From contig NZ_NULG01000011.1 of NCBI RefSeq assembly GCF_002577195.1, forward strand, positions 5,478 to 48,861: DNA of 43,384 nt, read 5' to 3'. The notes beneath the pieces are model-generated. The model was given only the letters and a program-made list of their open reading frames with translations. It was not told where the DNA came from and did not search any database. This document shows positions 1-9,545 of the stretch, one piece after another. Source of the DNA: Bacillus sp. AFS041924. Its GTDB lineage: Bacteria; Bacillota; Bacilli; Bacillales; Bacillaceae_G. Both the position numbers and the translations under genes were made by a program. Numbering within the stretch: position 1 is the stretch's first letter; every line of letters starts with the position of its first letter.

Positions 1-191
1 AGGCGATGCAACGAAGAAAGCGAGCGTTGTCAAAGAACCACCCTCCTCGGCGCGTTTGCGGGGTTATTAACCTCCCCTCATTCCCATAGAAGTCGAGTAC
101 TCTTTTGGTACTTTATAATTTGGTCAGAAACGTTCTAAAATTTCTATTTTAACTCAATGACTAAAATAATCTTTTGTAAATTCGTCTACTC
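1..191. other. Gene-free left edge
   Basis: No open reading frame with a credible ribosome-binding site is seen on either strand. The first 60 bases are richer in G+C than what follows and could be the edge of a structured or coding region lying outside the window. Confidence 0.5.
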
Positions 192-226
192 AAAAAAGCA
201 CTTCCGTTTAAGGAAGTGCTTTTTTT
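192..226 (-). terminator. Terminator after the LTA synthase gene
   Basis: A GCACTTCC/GGAAGTGC stem with a short A/T loop is flanked by an A-run and a T-run, so it can work on both strands. It ends just before the stop codon of the minus-strand LTA synthase gene. Confidence 0.85.
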
Positions 227-228
227 AC

Positions 229-2121
229 TTATTCAAACTTTGTATTTGCTTTTTTGTATTTTACTTCATAGAAACGAAGTAAATCTTTATAAATAATTGA
301 GTTTGAGTACTCAAGTGATTTATTTGCTTTTGCTAAGTCTTCTTTAGGTGGTTTTTGATCTTTTAGTTCTTCACTTGTATTAGCATCATACATCTTCTCA
401 CCAGTGTAAATATATTTATCAGTAACAATTGTACCATCTCTGAAAACTACAAAGTCTTTGTGTTTTGGAGAGAATATATCATTACCAAAGTTGATAGAAG
501 TATTATTTGGATCTTCACCTAATAAGTTTAAAATTGTAGGTTTTACGTCAATTTGTCCTGCAACTTTATGAATTGTTTCACCTTTAGTTTGTTTAGGTAA
601 GTGGATAAATAAAGGTACTTTTTGTAATTTAACATGCTCAGCTGGTGTAATTTCTTTACCTAAAACTTCGCTCATTGCACGGTTATGGTTTTCAGAAATA
701 CCATAGTGATCACCATACATGACAATAATTGTGTTATCATATAAACCTTTAGCTTTCATTTCTTCCATAAAGTTTTTAATTGATTCATCTAAATATCGAA
801 CTGTCGTTACATAATTATCAACAGTTTGGTCTCCAGTTTTTAAACGTGGAATCATTAAGTCTTCATCATTTAATTCGAATGGATAATGGTTCGTTAAAGT
901 AAGCATACGATTGTAGAACGGTTTTGGCATAGTAACCATTTTGTCTACTGATTGCTGAACGAAATCTTTATCTTTTAGTCCCCAACCAATTGAATTTTCT
1001 GCATTTACTTTATAATCAACTTCATTATAATAACGATCGAAGCCAAGACTTGGATACATCAGATCTCGGTTCCAGAACGATTTATTATTTGAGTGCATTA
1101 CTGAAGAATAATAATTTTGATTTTGTTTTAAAATCGCTGGTGTAGCAGTAAACGTATTTCCACTGTTAGTAAAGTATACCGCTCCACGGTCTAGTGGGAA
1201 AATACTATTATCAATTAGAAATTCTGCATCTGATGTTTTACCTTGTCCAGTTTGGTGGTAAAAATTATCAAAATAGTAACTTTCTTTCGTAAATTGATTT
1301 AAAAATGGAGTGATTTCTTGTCCATCAATTTTTCGACCAATAACGAAATTTTGTAATGATTCTAATGATATTACAACAACGTTTTTACCTTTATATTTAC
1401 CGTGTAATTCTGCGTTTACACCAGTGTCATTTGCACGAATAAAATTTTCAATTCCAGCTAATTCACTATCATCAGCCATCGCTTTTTGAGCAGATGTTTT
1501 AGATTGAATAACCATATCATATATATGGTAGTTGTATAATCCTAAGAATTTAACAATGTACTCTCTATCGAATGAACGTGTTAATAATTGTGGACGTTCA
1601 GTTTCTGCTAATCCAAGGTTAATTAAGAAAATAGCGACTGCTGCTAAGAAATATGCAGTTCTTGCTTTTCCTTTAATATTTCCAGTTGTAAAGAATTTTT
1701 TACCCCAGAAGTAATTAACTGCAATTAGGATAAAAATATCAGAAAAAGCAAAGATTGTTTTATAGCTAATCATTGCTTTTACACTTGATCCTAAATCCGC
1801 AAAGTTTCGAGTCATAAATAAAACTGGAATCGTAACGAAATCGTCAAAGAATGAATAGTAGGCAGTATCGGCTATTAATATAAATGACATTATAATACTA
1901 ATCCATATAATCGCCCTATTTCGCTTAGGTCCTTTGGCAAAAAGACCAATACCTAAAAATATTAATAATGAAGATATAGGCGCAATTATCAAGATAAATT
2001 TTTGCATAGAATTTTCAATTTCTAAATCAAAGTAATATTGGCTTAGTAAAGTTGCTTTAATCCATAAAAGGAATACAGCAAGTAACGGGAATCCAAAGTT
2101 TTTTGTAAACTTTTTCCACAT
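229..2121 (-). CDS. yqgS: Lipoteichoic acid synthase family protein (YqgS-type)
   Basis: 630-residue polytopic membrane enzyme of the LTA synthase family, which polymerises glycerol phosphate from phosphatidylglycerol onto a glycolipid anchor at the outer membrane face. About five hydrophobic segments fill residues 10-170, followed by an extracellular sulfatase-fold domain. The family motifs are visible: Glu254 in ISLESLQ, the predicted nucleophile Thr296 in GQGKTSD, His412 in NHYPF and Asp471-His472 in YGDHYG. The ATG is preceded by GAGGAGG. The position next to glcK and yqgQ matches B. subtilis yqgS, a paralogue of the main LtaS, so yqgS is preferred by synteny, although the chemistry should be the same. 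A terminator follows the stop codon. Confidence 0.9.
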   Translation of the reverse strand: MWKKFTKNFGFPLLAVFLLWIKATLLSQYYFDLEIENSMQKFILIIAPISSLLIFLGIGLFAKGPKRNRAIIWISIIMSFILIADTAYYSFFDDFVTIPVLFMTRNFADLGSSVKAMISYKTIFAFSDIFILIAVNYFWGKKFFTTGNIKGKARTAYFLAAVAIFLINLGLAETERPQLLTRSFDREYIVKFLGLYNYHIYDMVIQSKTSAQKAMADDSELAGIENFIRANDTGVNAELHGKYKGKNVVVISLESLQNFVIGRKIDGQEITPFLNQFTKESYYFDNFYHQTGQGKTSDAEFLIDNSIFPLDRGAVYFTNSGNTFTATPAILKQNQNYYSSVMHSNNKSFWNRDLMYPSLGFDRYYNEVDYKVNAENSIGWGLKDKDFVQQSVDKMVTMPKPFYNRMLTLTNHYPFELNDEDLMIPRLKTGDQTVDNYVTTVRYLDESIKNFMEEMKAKGLYDNTIIVMYGDHYGISENHNRAMSEVLGKEITPAEHVKLQKVPLFIHLPKQTKGETIHKVAGQIDVKPTILNLLGEDPNNTSINFGNDIFSPKHKDFVVFRDGTIVTDKYIYTGEKMYDANTSEELKDQKPPKEDLAKANKSLEYSNSIIYKDLLRFYEVKYKKANTKFE

Positions 2122-2354
2122 AGTCTGTTCCTCCTCTTGTTAAGACTATTAATCTATTATAAAACAATGTTTGGCATTTCATATATCTATTTTATTGGTA
2201 ATCAGTACCAAGAATTTTTGAAATGATACATATAATCGAATAAAGATTATTTGACGTAACTTTAGTTTTTTTGTTAACGTCATTCAATTTATCATAAACT
2301 AGTTCACTCGTCAAATAACTAACTTTTTTATTAATTCGATACAATAAACATAAT

Positions 2355-2379
2355 AAGGTACTTCTATTAGAAGTACCTT
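2355..2379 (-). terminator. Hairpin downstream of glcK
   Basis: A perfect inverted repeat (AAGGTACTTC / GAAGTACCTT) lies just past the glcK stop codon. The following U-tract is weak, so termination efficiency is uncertain. Confidence 0.6.
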
Positions 2380-2388
2380 AAATTTAAG

Positions 2389-3360
2389 TTAAATTTCGTT
2401 AGTAATGAATTTTTTTACTAAATAAGCTGCCCCAATCGCTCCAGCATCGTTTCCTAATCTGGCAATTGAAAGTTTTGTCGATTCGCGAACTGTCGTAAAG
2501 GCAAATTCATCAAAATATTTCTTTAGTGGTTTTAATAACAACTCACCTGCATTCGAAACCCCGCCACCAATTATGATATTTTCGGGATTTAATGTATTCC
2601 CAACTCCCGCTAAGACTAAAGCAAGATATTTCATTACATTATTAACGATTTCTTTTGCAACTTCATCACCTTTTGAGTACGCTTCGAAAACTTCCTTAGC
2701 GGTAATTGGTGAAGTATTCGACATTCCTTTTAAAATCGTTTCTTTTGTCGTATTTTGCAATTTCTCATTCGCTATTCTTGCAATTCCAGTAGCTGAAGAA
2801 ATTGTTTCTAAACATCCCGTTTTTCCACAGTTACATATTACTCCATTTTCAAGTTGTACTGTTATATGGCCAATCTCCCCTGCAGCTCCACTAATTCCAT
2901 GTGCTACATCTCCATTTACAATTACACCACCGCCAACTCCTGTTCCTAGTGTAACCATTACTACATCTTTCGCGCCGTTTCCAGCACCCTTCCACATCTC
3001 ACCAACAGCTGCTATATTTGCATCATTATCTACTATTACTGGAATACCAGATTCTTTTTCTAAAATTTCTTTTAAAGGAAAATTAACCCATCCTAAATTT
3101 ACTGCTGCAAATATAAGTCCATCTTCTAGTCGAACTGAACCAGGTGCCCCAATACCAATTCCAGCAATATCATCCTTTGTTTTATTCATCTGTTTAAGCT
3201 TCTCTTCAATTGCATTTGAGATTGTTTTTGGAATATGCTTCCCACTATCAGATTTATCAGTTGGTACTTCCCACTTATCAATGAATTCCCCGTTATTTGT
3301 TAATAATGCTAATTTAATGCTTGTACCACCTAAATCTACACCTACAATCATTTTAGCCAT
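2389..3360 (-). CDS. glcK: ROK-family glucokinase
   Basis: 323-residue cytoplasmic kinase that phosphorylates glucose with ATP at the entry to glycolysis. The N-terminal phosphate-binding motif DLGGT is at residues 9-13, the catalytic DNDAN at about 111-115, and the ROK zinc motif CNCGKTGCLE at about 176-185. The reading frame stays open 12 codons further upstream, but the ATG at 3360 has GGAGAAGG at the right spacing and gives the usual MAKMIVGVDLGGT start and length (B. subtilis GlcK is about 320 residues). It lies downstream of yqgQ, as in B. subtilis. Confidence 0.95.
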   Translation of the reverse strand: MAKMIVGVDLGGTSIKLALLTNNGEFIDKWEVPTDKSDSGKHIPKTISNAIEEKLKQMNKTKDDIAGIGIGAPGSVRLEDGLIFAAVNLGWVNFPLKEILEKESGIPVIVDNDANIAAVGEMWKGAGNGAKDVVMVTLGTGVGGGVIVNGDVAHGISGAAGEIGHITVQLENGVICNCGKTGCLETISSATGIARIANEKLQNTTKETILKGMSNTSPITAKEVFEAYSKGDEVAKEIVNNVMKYLALVLAGVGNTLNPENIIIGGGVSNAGELLLKPLKKYFDEFAFTTVRESTKLSIARLGNDAGAIGAAYLVKKFITNEI

Positions 3361-3421
3361 TAATGCCTTCTCCCTTCGCAGTGAAATCGTTTGCAATTTT
3401 TTCTAAAAAAAAAAGATTTCT

Positions 3422-3625
3422 TCAAACCGTTTTATTTTTTATTTCATCCATCTGTTTTTTTAATATCAAAGTAGCAACTTGCAAATCTTTACTATCTAGA
3501 ATATTCGCTAGAAATAATTCTTTTAGTTCATCTTGCATTAGCATTAAGTCAGCTAATCGGTCACCAGTATAAATAATTGTGCCATAATTCTTAAGAAATT
3601 GTTGAATATCATATACGGATTTCAT
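3422..3625 (-). CDS. yqgQ: YqgQ family protein (DUF910)
   Basis: 67-residue acidic helical protein of the YqgQ/DUF910 family, found beside glcK in many Bacilli. The small three-helix fold is known, but the biochemical role is not. The sequence shows two predicted helices with the family-like GDRLADLMLMQDEL segment around residues 21-34. The gene lies about 60 bp upstream of glcK, so the two probably share a transcript. Confidence 0.85.
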   Translation of the reverse strand: MKSVYDIQQFLKNYGTIIYTGDRLADLMLMQDELKELFLANILDSKDLQVATLILKKQMDEIKNKTV

Positions 3626-3732
3626 TCTTAACTCCTATTATTTAATCTTTCTAAATATGTAATTAGTATAAGTTGGAAACGGTTGCTCGTCAATGTGAAA
3701 TACCAAACAAAGCATTTATTTCGTAGGTACTT

Positions 3733-4491
3733 TTAATTATTTTTTGGTTTCATTACTTCTTCTAATACTAGATCATTTTTATAAAGATAAGTAGCGTATT
3801 TTTTCCCAATATATCTTATATGCCACGGTTCATAATTATATTTAGTAAGTTCAACTTTATCCTCTGGATATCGAATAACAAATCCAAATTCATGTGCATG
3901 TGCGGCTAACCAAGTTCCTTCTTTTGTTTCTCCAAATTCTTGTTCGAGCTTGTTTCCAAAGCTCGGAGATGAAACATCTATAGACAATCCTGTTTGATGT
4001 TCACTTGTTCCTGGAACAGCACTAAAGGAATGTGTCCAGTCTTCACCATGGATTTGGATATAATAATTATATAAGCTTTGTTGTCTATCCAACGAGCGAT
4101 ATGCGGAAACTGGAGTAAGTTTTACTCCACTTGCCTCAGCTCTTTCAAATAAATTTTCTAATGCATGAGCTGCTTCTTTTCTCATTAATGTTTTTTCTTT
4201 ATTTACGCCATGTAATGGAACAATCGGATAAATTAAATCAGGTGGTTCATACTCATCAGGTAGCTTTCTTTCCTTATTAACTAATACTAAATTTGATTTA
4301 GGATTCGTTACCTCTTGTAAGCCATCCTCAGCCTCGGTTACTGTATCATTGTAATTAGGAAATTTTACGAAAGAGTTGGCATCATTAATCCGTTTTAGCT
4401 GAAAGTTAATATAATTTTGGTTTCTAAAAAAAAGAGCTAGTCCAACAATTAATATTAATAATCCCCATACCAATTTATTTATCTTTCTCAA
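3733..4491 (-). CDS. VanY-type D-alanyl-D-alanine carboxypeptidase, membrane anchored
   Basis: 252-residue zinc carboxypeptidase of the VanY (peptidase M15B) family, expected to trim the terminal D-Ala from peptidoglycan stem peptides outside the cell. Residues 7-22 form one hydrophobic anchor with no lipobox. The catalytic domain is complete: YRSLDRQQ at about 131-138, zinc ligands His165 and Asp172 in GTSEHQTGLSIDV, and His224 in EPWHIRYIG. It is an insertion relative to the B. subtilis order and resembles YodJ-type enzymes. No vanHAX genes lie nearby, so this is cell-wall housekeeping, not glycopeptide resistance. Confidence 0.88.
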   Translation of the reverse strand: MRKINKLVWGLLILIVGLALFFRNQNYINFQLKRINDANSFVKFPNYNDTVTEAEDGLQEVTNPKSNLVLVNKERKLPDEYEPPDLIYPIVPLHGVNKEKTLMRKEAAHALENLFERAEASGVKLTPVSAYRSLDRQQSLYNYYIQIHGEDWTHSFSAVPGTSEHQTGLSIDVSSPSFGNKLEQEFGETKEGTWLAAHAHEFGFVIRYPEDKVELTKYNYEPWHIRYIGKKYATYLYKNDLVLEEVMKPKNN

Positions 4492-4570
4492 AGTAACCTC
4501 CCGATATCTTATTTGTTACTTTAACAATATTAAATGATAGCTTAATTTTCAAATTATTTACATACTTAAA

Positions 4571-4592
4571 CCTCTTTCGATTTGAAAGAGGT
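4571..4592 (-). terminator. Hairpin after ldh
   Basis: An inverted repeat CCTCTTTC/GAAAGAGG lies 15 bp past the ldh stop codon. The downstream tract on the minus strand is TTTAAG, so it is a modest intrinsic terminator. Confidence 0.6.
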
Positions 4593-4606
4593 CTAAGCTG
4601 TAGAGT

Positions 4607-5648
<1,042 letters not shown>

Positions 5649-5776
5649 ATTTGTTACAATTTTTGTTGAGTTCAACTACATTGTGCACAAATTTATAAAT
5701 TTGCCTAGTAATTACAATATGTCTTTTCGTAATTAAGTCTTACCTATTTTCAAACAAATCGTGTCACATTATGCAC

Positions 5777-6346
5777 TTAGTAGATTGCTTCTATTTTTTT
5801 TGACTCAGTTAAAATCAATGGCATTTTAATATCATGTTTTTCTGTAGGTAGTTCATTCAATATTTGAAAGTCATATGCTAAAGCCATGAGTTGTTTTTTA
5901 TAATCCTCTAAGTATCGATCATAATATCCGCCACCATAACCTAGTCTTTCACCATATTTTGTATATGCTACTCCAGGAACAATTATTAAATCAATAAACT
6001 CCTTTCCAATCTCCTCGCATTTTTCTTCTAATGGCTCCTGTATACCAAAATATCCTTTTTTTAAATCCTCAAAAGAATTGATCTTGTAAAAATGCATTTT
6101 TCTAGTGTCATGGTTACATTTTGGCACAACTACTGATTTATTCATTTTCCAACAAGCAGTTATTAAATACTTAGTATTGATTTCATGCTCCATTGGCATC
6201 GTAGTTGCTATAATATCTGCACACAAGAATTGATCTGAATTTAATAATTTTTCGACAATTTGTTTTGATTTTTCTTCTCTGTCTAGGCTTGAAATATTTT
6301 TTAATTTCTTCATCATAGAATTTCTAATTTCTTTTTTTTCCATCAT
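5777..6346 (-). CDS. yqgN: 5-formyltetrahydrofolate cyclo-ligase
   Basis: 189-residue cytoplasmic enzyme that converts 5-formyl-THF to 5,10-methenyl-THF using ATP, returning stored folate to one-carbon metabolism. The family signature YGERLGYGGGYYDRY is at residues 131-145, and the N-terminal KKEIRNSMMKKLKN basic helix is typical. Two adjacent ATG codons follow AGGAGG; the second (6343) has the better spacing, so the start is uncertain by one codon. It lies downstream of rpmG, as in B. subtilis, with a terminator between them. Confidence 0.92.
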   Translation of the reverse strand: MMEKKEIRNSMMKKLKNISSLDREEKSKQIVEKLLNSDQFLCADIIATTMPMEHEINTKYLITACWKMNKSVVVPKCNHDTRKMHFYKINSFEDLKKGYFGIQEPLEEKCEEIGKEFIDLIIVPGVAYTKYGERLGYGGGYYDRYLEDYKKQLMALAYDFQILNELPTEKHDIKMPLILTESKKIEAIY

Positions 6347-6440
6347 AACGCCTCCTTAGGTCAGGTTCAAAGTTTCTTTAGTATAGGATTAATATAGTGC
6401 AACTGTATTCTAATTAAAATTATAAGTATGTATATACAAA

Positions 6441-6468
6441 AAAAACAGTAGGAAAATTCCTACTGTTT
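6441..6468 (-). terminator. Terminator after rpmG
   Basis: An ACAGTAGGAA/TTCCTACTGT stem follows directly on the rpmG stop codon and ends in a run of eight Ts on the minus strand. Confidence 0.88.
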
Positions 6469-6616
6469 ACTTTGTTTCGCGATGAACTGTAACTTTTTTA
6501 AGTCTTGGGCAATATTTTTTAAGCTCAAGACGGTCTGGGTTATTACGTTTATTTTTAGTAGTGATATAGTTACGATCTCCGCATTCTGTACATGCTAATG
6601 TAATATTTACGCGCAT
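6467..6616 (-). CDS. rpmG: 50S ribosomal protein L33
   Basis: 49-residue basic ribosomal protein of the large subunit. It begins [18 protein letters not shown] and ends VHRETK, matching the B. subtilis L33 type. Cys9, Cys12 and Cys36 (KYCPRLKK) are present, and the usual fourth zinc ligand is Arg, as in B. subtilis RpmGA. GGAGG precedes the ATG by eight bases. The position beside yqgN is the same as in B. subtilis. Confidence 0.96.
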   Translation of the reverse strand: MRVNITLACTECGDRNYITTKNKRNNPDRLELKKYCPRLKKVTVHRETK

Positions 6617-6701
6617 TTTATTTTCCCTCCTGACATAGTGACATAATCAGACTTGTATATAATAACATTCTTTCGCGATAATTTCCATAGTTTTTATTGA
6701 T

Positions 6702-7688
6702 TCAATGCATTTCTTTTGATATTTTTTTTATTGAATTATGTACAAACTTATTTTCATAATTCAAAGTATATTTTTGGAAAACTGCTTGATGATGTAATAC
6801 ACTTCCTTGACCGATTTTAATATTAGAGCTAATTGACACATATGGACCAATCACACAGTTCTCTTCGATCGTAACATCATTCCCAATAATAACTGGAGAA
6901 ACAATCTTCACATTGTTATTTATCGTAACATGTTCACCTAAAAAGATTCTCGGTAAAATTTGAACGGCTGGTATAGGTAAATTTAATCTTTCTTCAATCC
7001 AGTCTACATTTAACTTTGCAAACCGTCTAGGTGTCCCGTAATCAATCCAATAACCATCTAAATGATAAGCACTTAACGGAATATTATTTTTTAGCATTAG
7101 AGGTATTAAATCATTACTGATGTCAAAATAGCGATTTTCTGGAATTTGAAATAATAATTCCGGACTCATAATATAAATTCCAGTATTAACTAACTTACTA
7201 ATTTCGCTACCTACATTAGGCTTTTCAATAAAATCGATTATTTGTCCATTTTTTACTTTTACATTTCCATATGATCCACACTTTTCGACTTGTTTTACAA
7301 ACATAGAAAATTTACTTTTATTTTCAAAGTGAATTTTAATTGAATCCCTAATATCCCCGTCAAATAAAATATCACCATTCACTAATAGAAAGGGTTCATT
7401 AAGAAAATGTCTAGATAGCCTTAAGCAACCAGCTGAACCTAAACTTTTTTCTTCTATAATATAATCAATTGAAACATTTTTTAATTTCATTGCATTTATC
7501 GTCTCAATAATAGCTTGGGACATATAATGAAGCTGGATAATAAATTCTGTAAAACCTATTTTTGTTAAATGTAATATTAAATGTTCAATTGCCGCTCTAT
7601 TTGCGATTGGTAATAGTGGCTTAGGAATGTTGTTAGTAATTGGTAAAAGCCTTTGACCATATCCTCCAGCTAAAATAACAACCTTCAT
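6702..7688 (-). CDS. NDP-sugar nucleotidyltransferase with beta-helix tail
   Basis: 328-residue nucleotidyltransferase that probably makes an NDP-sugar from NTP and a sugar 1-phosphate for polysaccharide synthesis. The N-terminus has the nucleotide loop LAGGYGQRLLPIT and KPLLPIANRAAIEH, and the metal-site segment LLVNGDILF lies near residue 105. Residues from about 240 onward carry hexapeptide-like repeats (VTINNNVKIVSPVIIGND), a left-handed beta-helix as in GlmU and GDP-mannose pyrophosphorylase-like proteins. It is not at this place in B. subtilis and has no sugar-pathway neighbours, so the sugar cannot be named. MurNAc-1-phosphate uridylyltransferases are close relatives. Confidence 0.8.
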   Translation of the reverse strand: MKVVILAGGYGQRLLPITNNIPKPLLPIANRAAIEHLILHLTKIGFTEFIIQLHYMSQAIIETINAMKLKNVSIDYIIEEKSLGSAGCLRLSRHFLNEPFLLVNGDILFDGDIRDSIKIHFENKSKFSMFVKQVEKCGSYGNVKVKNGQIIDFIEKPNVGSEISKLVNTGIYIMSPELLFQIPENRYFDISNDLIPLMLKNNIPLSAYHLDGYWIDYGTPRRFAKLNVDWIEERLNLPIPAVQILPRIFLGEHVTINNNVKIVSPVIIGNDVTIEENCVIGPYVSISSNIKIGQGSVLHHQAVFQKYTLNYENKFVHNSIKKISKEMH

Positions 7689-7746
7689 TTATTACCACCT
7701 CAATATCTTATACTAGTTAAAGAAGTATGCTTAATATTACATAAAT

Positions 7747-7794
7747 ATGACAAAAGGGCGTTCAGGAAAAAATTGTCTAAACACCCTTTTGTCA
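7747..7794 (-). terminator. Terminator after phoU
   Basis: A long interrupted inverted repeat with TGACAAAAGGG and CCCTTTTGTCA arms lies just past the phoU stop codon. Confidence 0.8.
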
Positions 7795-7798
7795 TTTT

Positions 7799-8452
7799 TT
7801 ATTGATTTAATATATAATGCTTACCTTTAACTAAATAATAAATATTCTCTGCAATATTTGTTGCATAATCTGCAATTCTTTCAAGATATCTACAAATGAA
7901 TGCCATTTGCAAGATATTTGCGACATGCTCAGGTGACTCAACAATACTTGACATTAAATTTCGAACAGTCGTTCCATATAACTCATCAACTAGATCGTCA
8001 ATTTCACCAACCTCTTTTGCAACTTGTAAATCTTCAGTTCGGTATGCTTCTGCAGCTTTTGTTAACATTTCTAAGCCAAGTTCATGCATCTTTTCTATAT
8101 TCTCTATAGGTAAGTTTTCTTGACGACTTCGAATACGGATTGTCGATTTAGCGATATTTACAGCATAATCAGCAACTCGTTCAAGATCATGAGCAATCTT
8201 TATAGCTGTTAAATTTCTTCTTAAATCTACAGCAACCGGTTGCTGTCTCGTAATAATAACTAAAATTAATTCATTAACTTCTTTTTCTAATTTATTAATA
8301 CGCTCATCTTCATCAATTACTTCTAATGCTAATTCAATATTTTCGGTACGAAATGCTTCCATACTTTTAATAACAGCTTTTTTCGTTTTCTCTGCAAATT
8401 CGATGATCATTTCTTGTAATGATTTTAAGTCCGCTTCAAATTGATTTCTCAT
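7799..8452 (-). CDS. phoU: Phosphate signalling accessory protein PhoU
   Basis: 217-residue all-helical protein with two PhoU repeats, about residues 10-105 and 115-210. Each ends in the metal-binding E/RxADYAxNIA helix (RVADYAVNIAK and RIADYATNIAE). PhoU links the PstSCAB transporter to the phosphate sensor kinase and damps Pho activation when phosphate is plentiful. The gene starts 24 bp after the pstB stop codon, and a terminator follows, so pstB-phoU is a two-gene operon. Confidence 0.94.
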   Translation of the reverse strand: MRNQFEADLKSLQEMIIEFAEKTKKAVIKSMEAFRTENIELALEVIDEDERINKLEKEVNELILVIITRQQPVAVDLRRNLTAIKIAHDLERVADYAVNIAKSTIRIRSRQENLPIENIEKMHELGLEMLTKAAEAYRTEDLQVAKEVGEIDDLVDELYGTTVRNLMSSIVESPEHVANILQMAFICRYLERIADYATNIAENIYYLVKGKHYILNQ

Positions 8453-8476
8453 CTCTTCTCACCTATTCCCCTTCTA

Positions 8477-9304
8477 TTAACCGAATCGTCCGGTAATATA
8501 GTCTTCAGTACGTTTATCTTTAGGTGTTGAGAACAGTTTATTTGTATCTGAGAACTCAACTACTTCACCGCTTAAAAAGAATGCAGTCTTATCAGAAACA
8601 CGAGCTGCTTGTTGCATATTATGGGTAACAATAATAATACTAAATTCTTTCTTCAAATCATGAATTAGTTCTTCAACTTTTAAAGTTGAAATAGGGTCTA
8701 ATGCCGAAGTTGGCTCATCCATTAAAATAACATCAGGCTCGATTGCCAGGCAGCGAGCAATACATAAACGTTGTTGTTGACCACCTGAAAGACCAAAAGC
8801 ATTCTCATGTAAACGATCTTTTATCTCTTCCCAAATAGCTGCACCTTTTAAACTTTTTTCAACAATCTCATTTAATGTAGCTTTATCTTTAATGCCATGT
8901 ATTTTTGGACCATATGCTACATTTTCCCAAATTGATTTAGGAAATACGTTTGGTTTTTGGAATACCATTCCAACATGAGTTCTTAATTCTTCTACAGGAT
9001 AGTTTTTATCGAAAATATCTTGTTGGCGATAAAGGATTTTTCCTTCTGTTCTAACTGTAGGAACTAACTCAACCATGCGGTTTAATGTTTTTAAATAAGT
9101 CGATTTACCACAGCCACTTGGCCCAATAATCGCGGTTACTTCATTCTCATAAATACTTAAATTGATATTTTTTAGTGCTTTATCTTGTCCATACCATAAA
9201 TTTAAATCTTGAGTATCATAAACAATTGATTTTTTTACATTTGTATTTGTCTCTTCAATATCATCATTTCTAATTATATTCTCTCTATTTAACGTAGCTG
9301 TCAT
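8477..9304 (-). CDS. pstB: Phosphate ABC transporter ATP-binding protein PstB
   Basis: 275-residue ATPase that powers high-affinity phosphate uptake at the inner face of the membrane. Walker A GPSGCGKS is at 61-68, the Q-loop Gln at 116, the signature LSGGQQQR at 172-179 and Walker B VILMDEP at 192-198. The N-terminus (about 25 residues) is a little longer than the family core. pstS, pstC and pstA, normally just upstream, are missing: the gene upstream is pbpA. A four-repeat Pho box lies before the promoter. Confidence 0.95.
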   Translation of the reverse strand: MTATLNRENIIRNDDIEETNTNVKKSIVYDTQDLNLWYGQDKALKNINLSIYENEVTAIIGPSGCGKSTYLKTLNRMVELVPTVRTEGKILYRQQDIFDKNYPVEELRTHVGMVFQKPNVFPKSIWENVAYGPKIHGIKDKATLNEIVEKSLKGAAIWEEIKDRLHENAFGLSGGQQQRLCIARCLAIEPDVILMDEPTSALDPISTLKVEELIHDLKKEFSIIIVTHNMQQAARVSDKTAFFLSGEVVEFSDTNKLFSTPKDKRTEDYITGRFG

Positions 9305-9416
9305 AACTTTCTATCCCCTCTCATCCTAAAAGAAGCATTCTATTCGTTTTAAAATATTAACTAAATAATAGCTAAAATTTATAATCGTTTATTTTCAGTA
9401 ACAGATTACATGAATA

Positions 9417-9470
9417 ATCATATTCAAAAACTATTAAACCTGTTTTAACGGTATGTAAAGATTATGTAAA
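9417..9470 (-). promoter_or_regulatory. Pho box and promoter of pstB-phoU
   Basis: On the minus strand four TTxAxA hexamers recur every 11 bp: TTTACA (9465-9470), TTTACA (9454-9459), TTAAAA (9443-9448) and TTAATA (9432-9437). A TATGAT -10 box follows at 9417-9422. This matches the PhoP direct-repeat pattern of Bacillus (TT[A/C/T]A[C/T]A with 5-bp spacers) and implies induction by phosphate starvation. Confidence 0.8.
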
Positions 9471-9516
9471 TAAGTTCTGAAGCTCTTTTGGATTGGATAA
9501 AGGTTTTTTTAGAAAT

Positions 9517-9545
9517 AAAAGAGAAAGGATTTCCCTTTCTCTTTT
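9517..9545 (-). terminator. Terminator after pbpA
   Basis: An AAAAGAGAAAGG/CCTTTCTCTTTT hairpin overlaps the pbpA stop codon and ends in a T-rich tail. It separates pbpA from the Pho-regulated pstB operon. Confidence 0.75.

Noticed and set aside
2573-3406. 277-codon plus-strand frame over glcK
   Set aside because: Antisense shadow of glcK with low-complexity Pro/Ser/Thr composition and no ribosome-binding site.
3733-4491. Vancomycin resistance determinant (vanY)
   Set aside because: The protein is VanY-like, but vanH, vanA/B, vanX and vanRS are not in the window, and such carboxypeptidases are common housekeeping enzymes in bacilli.
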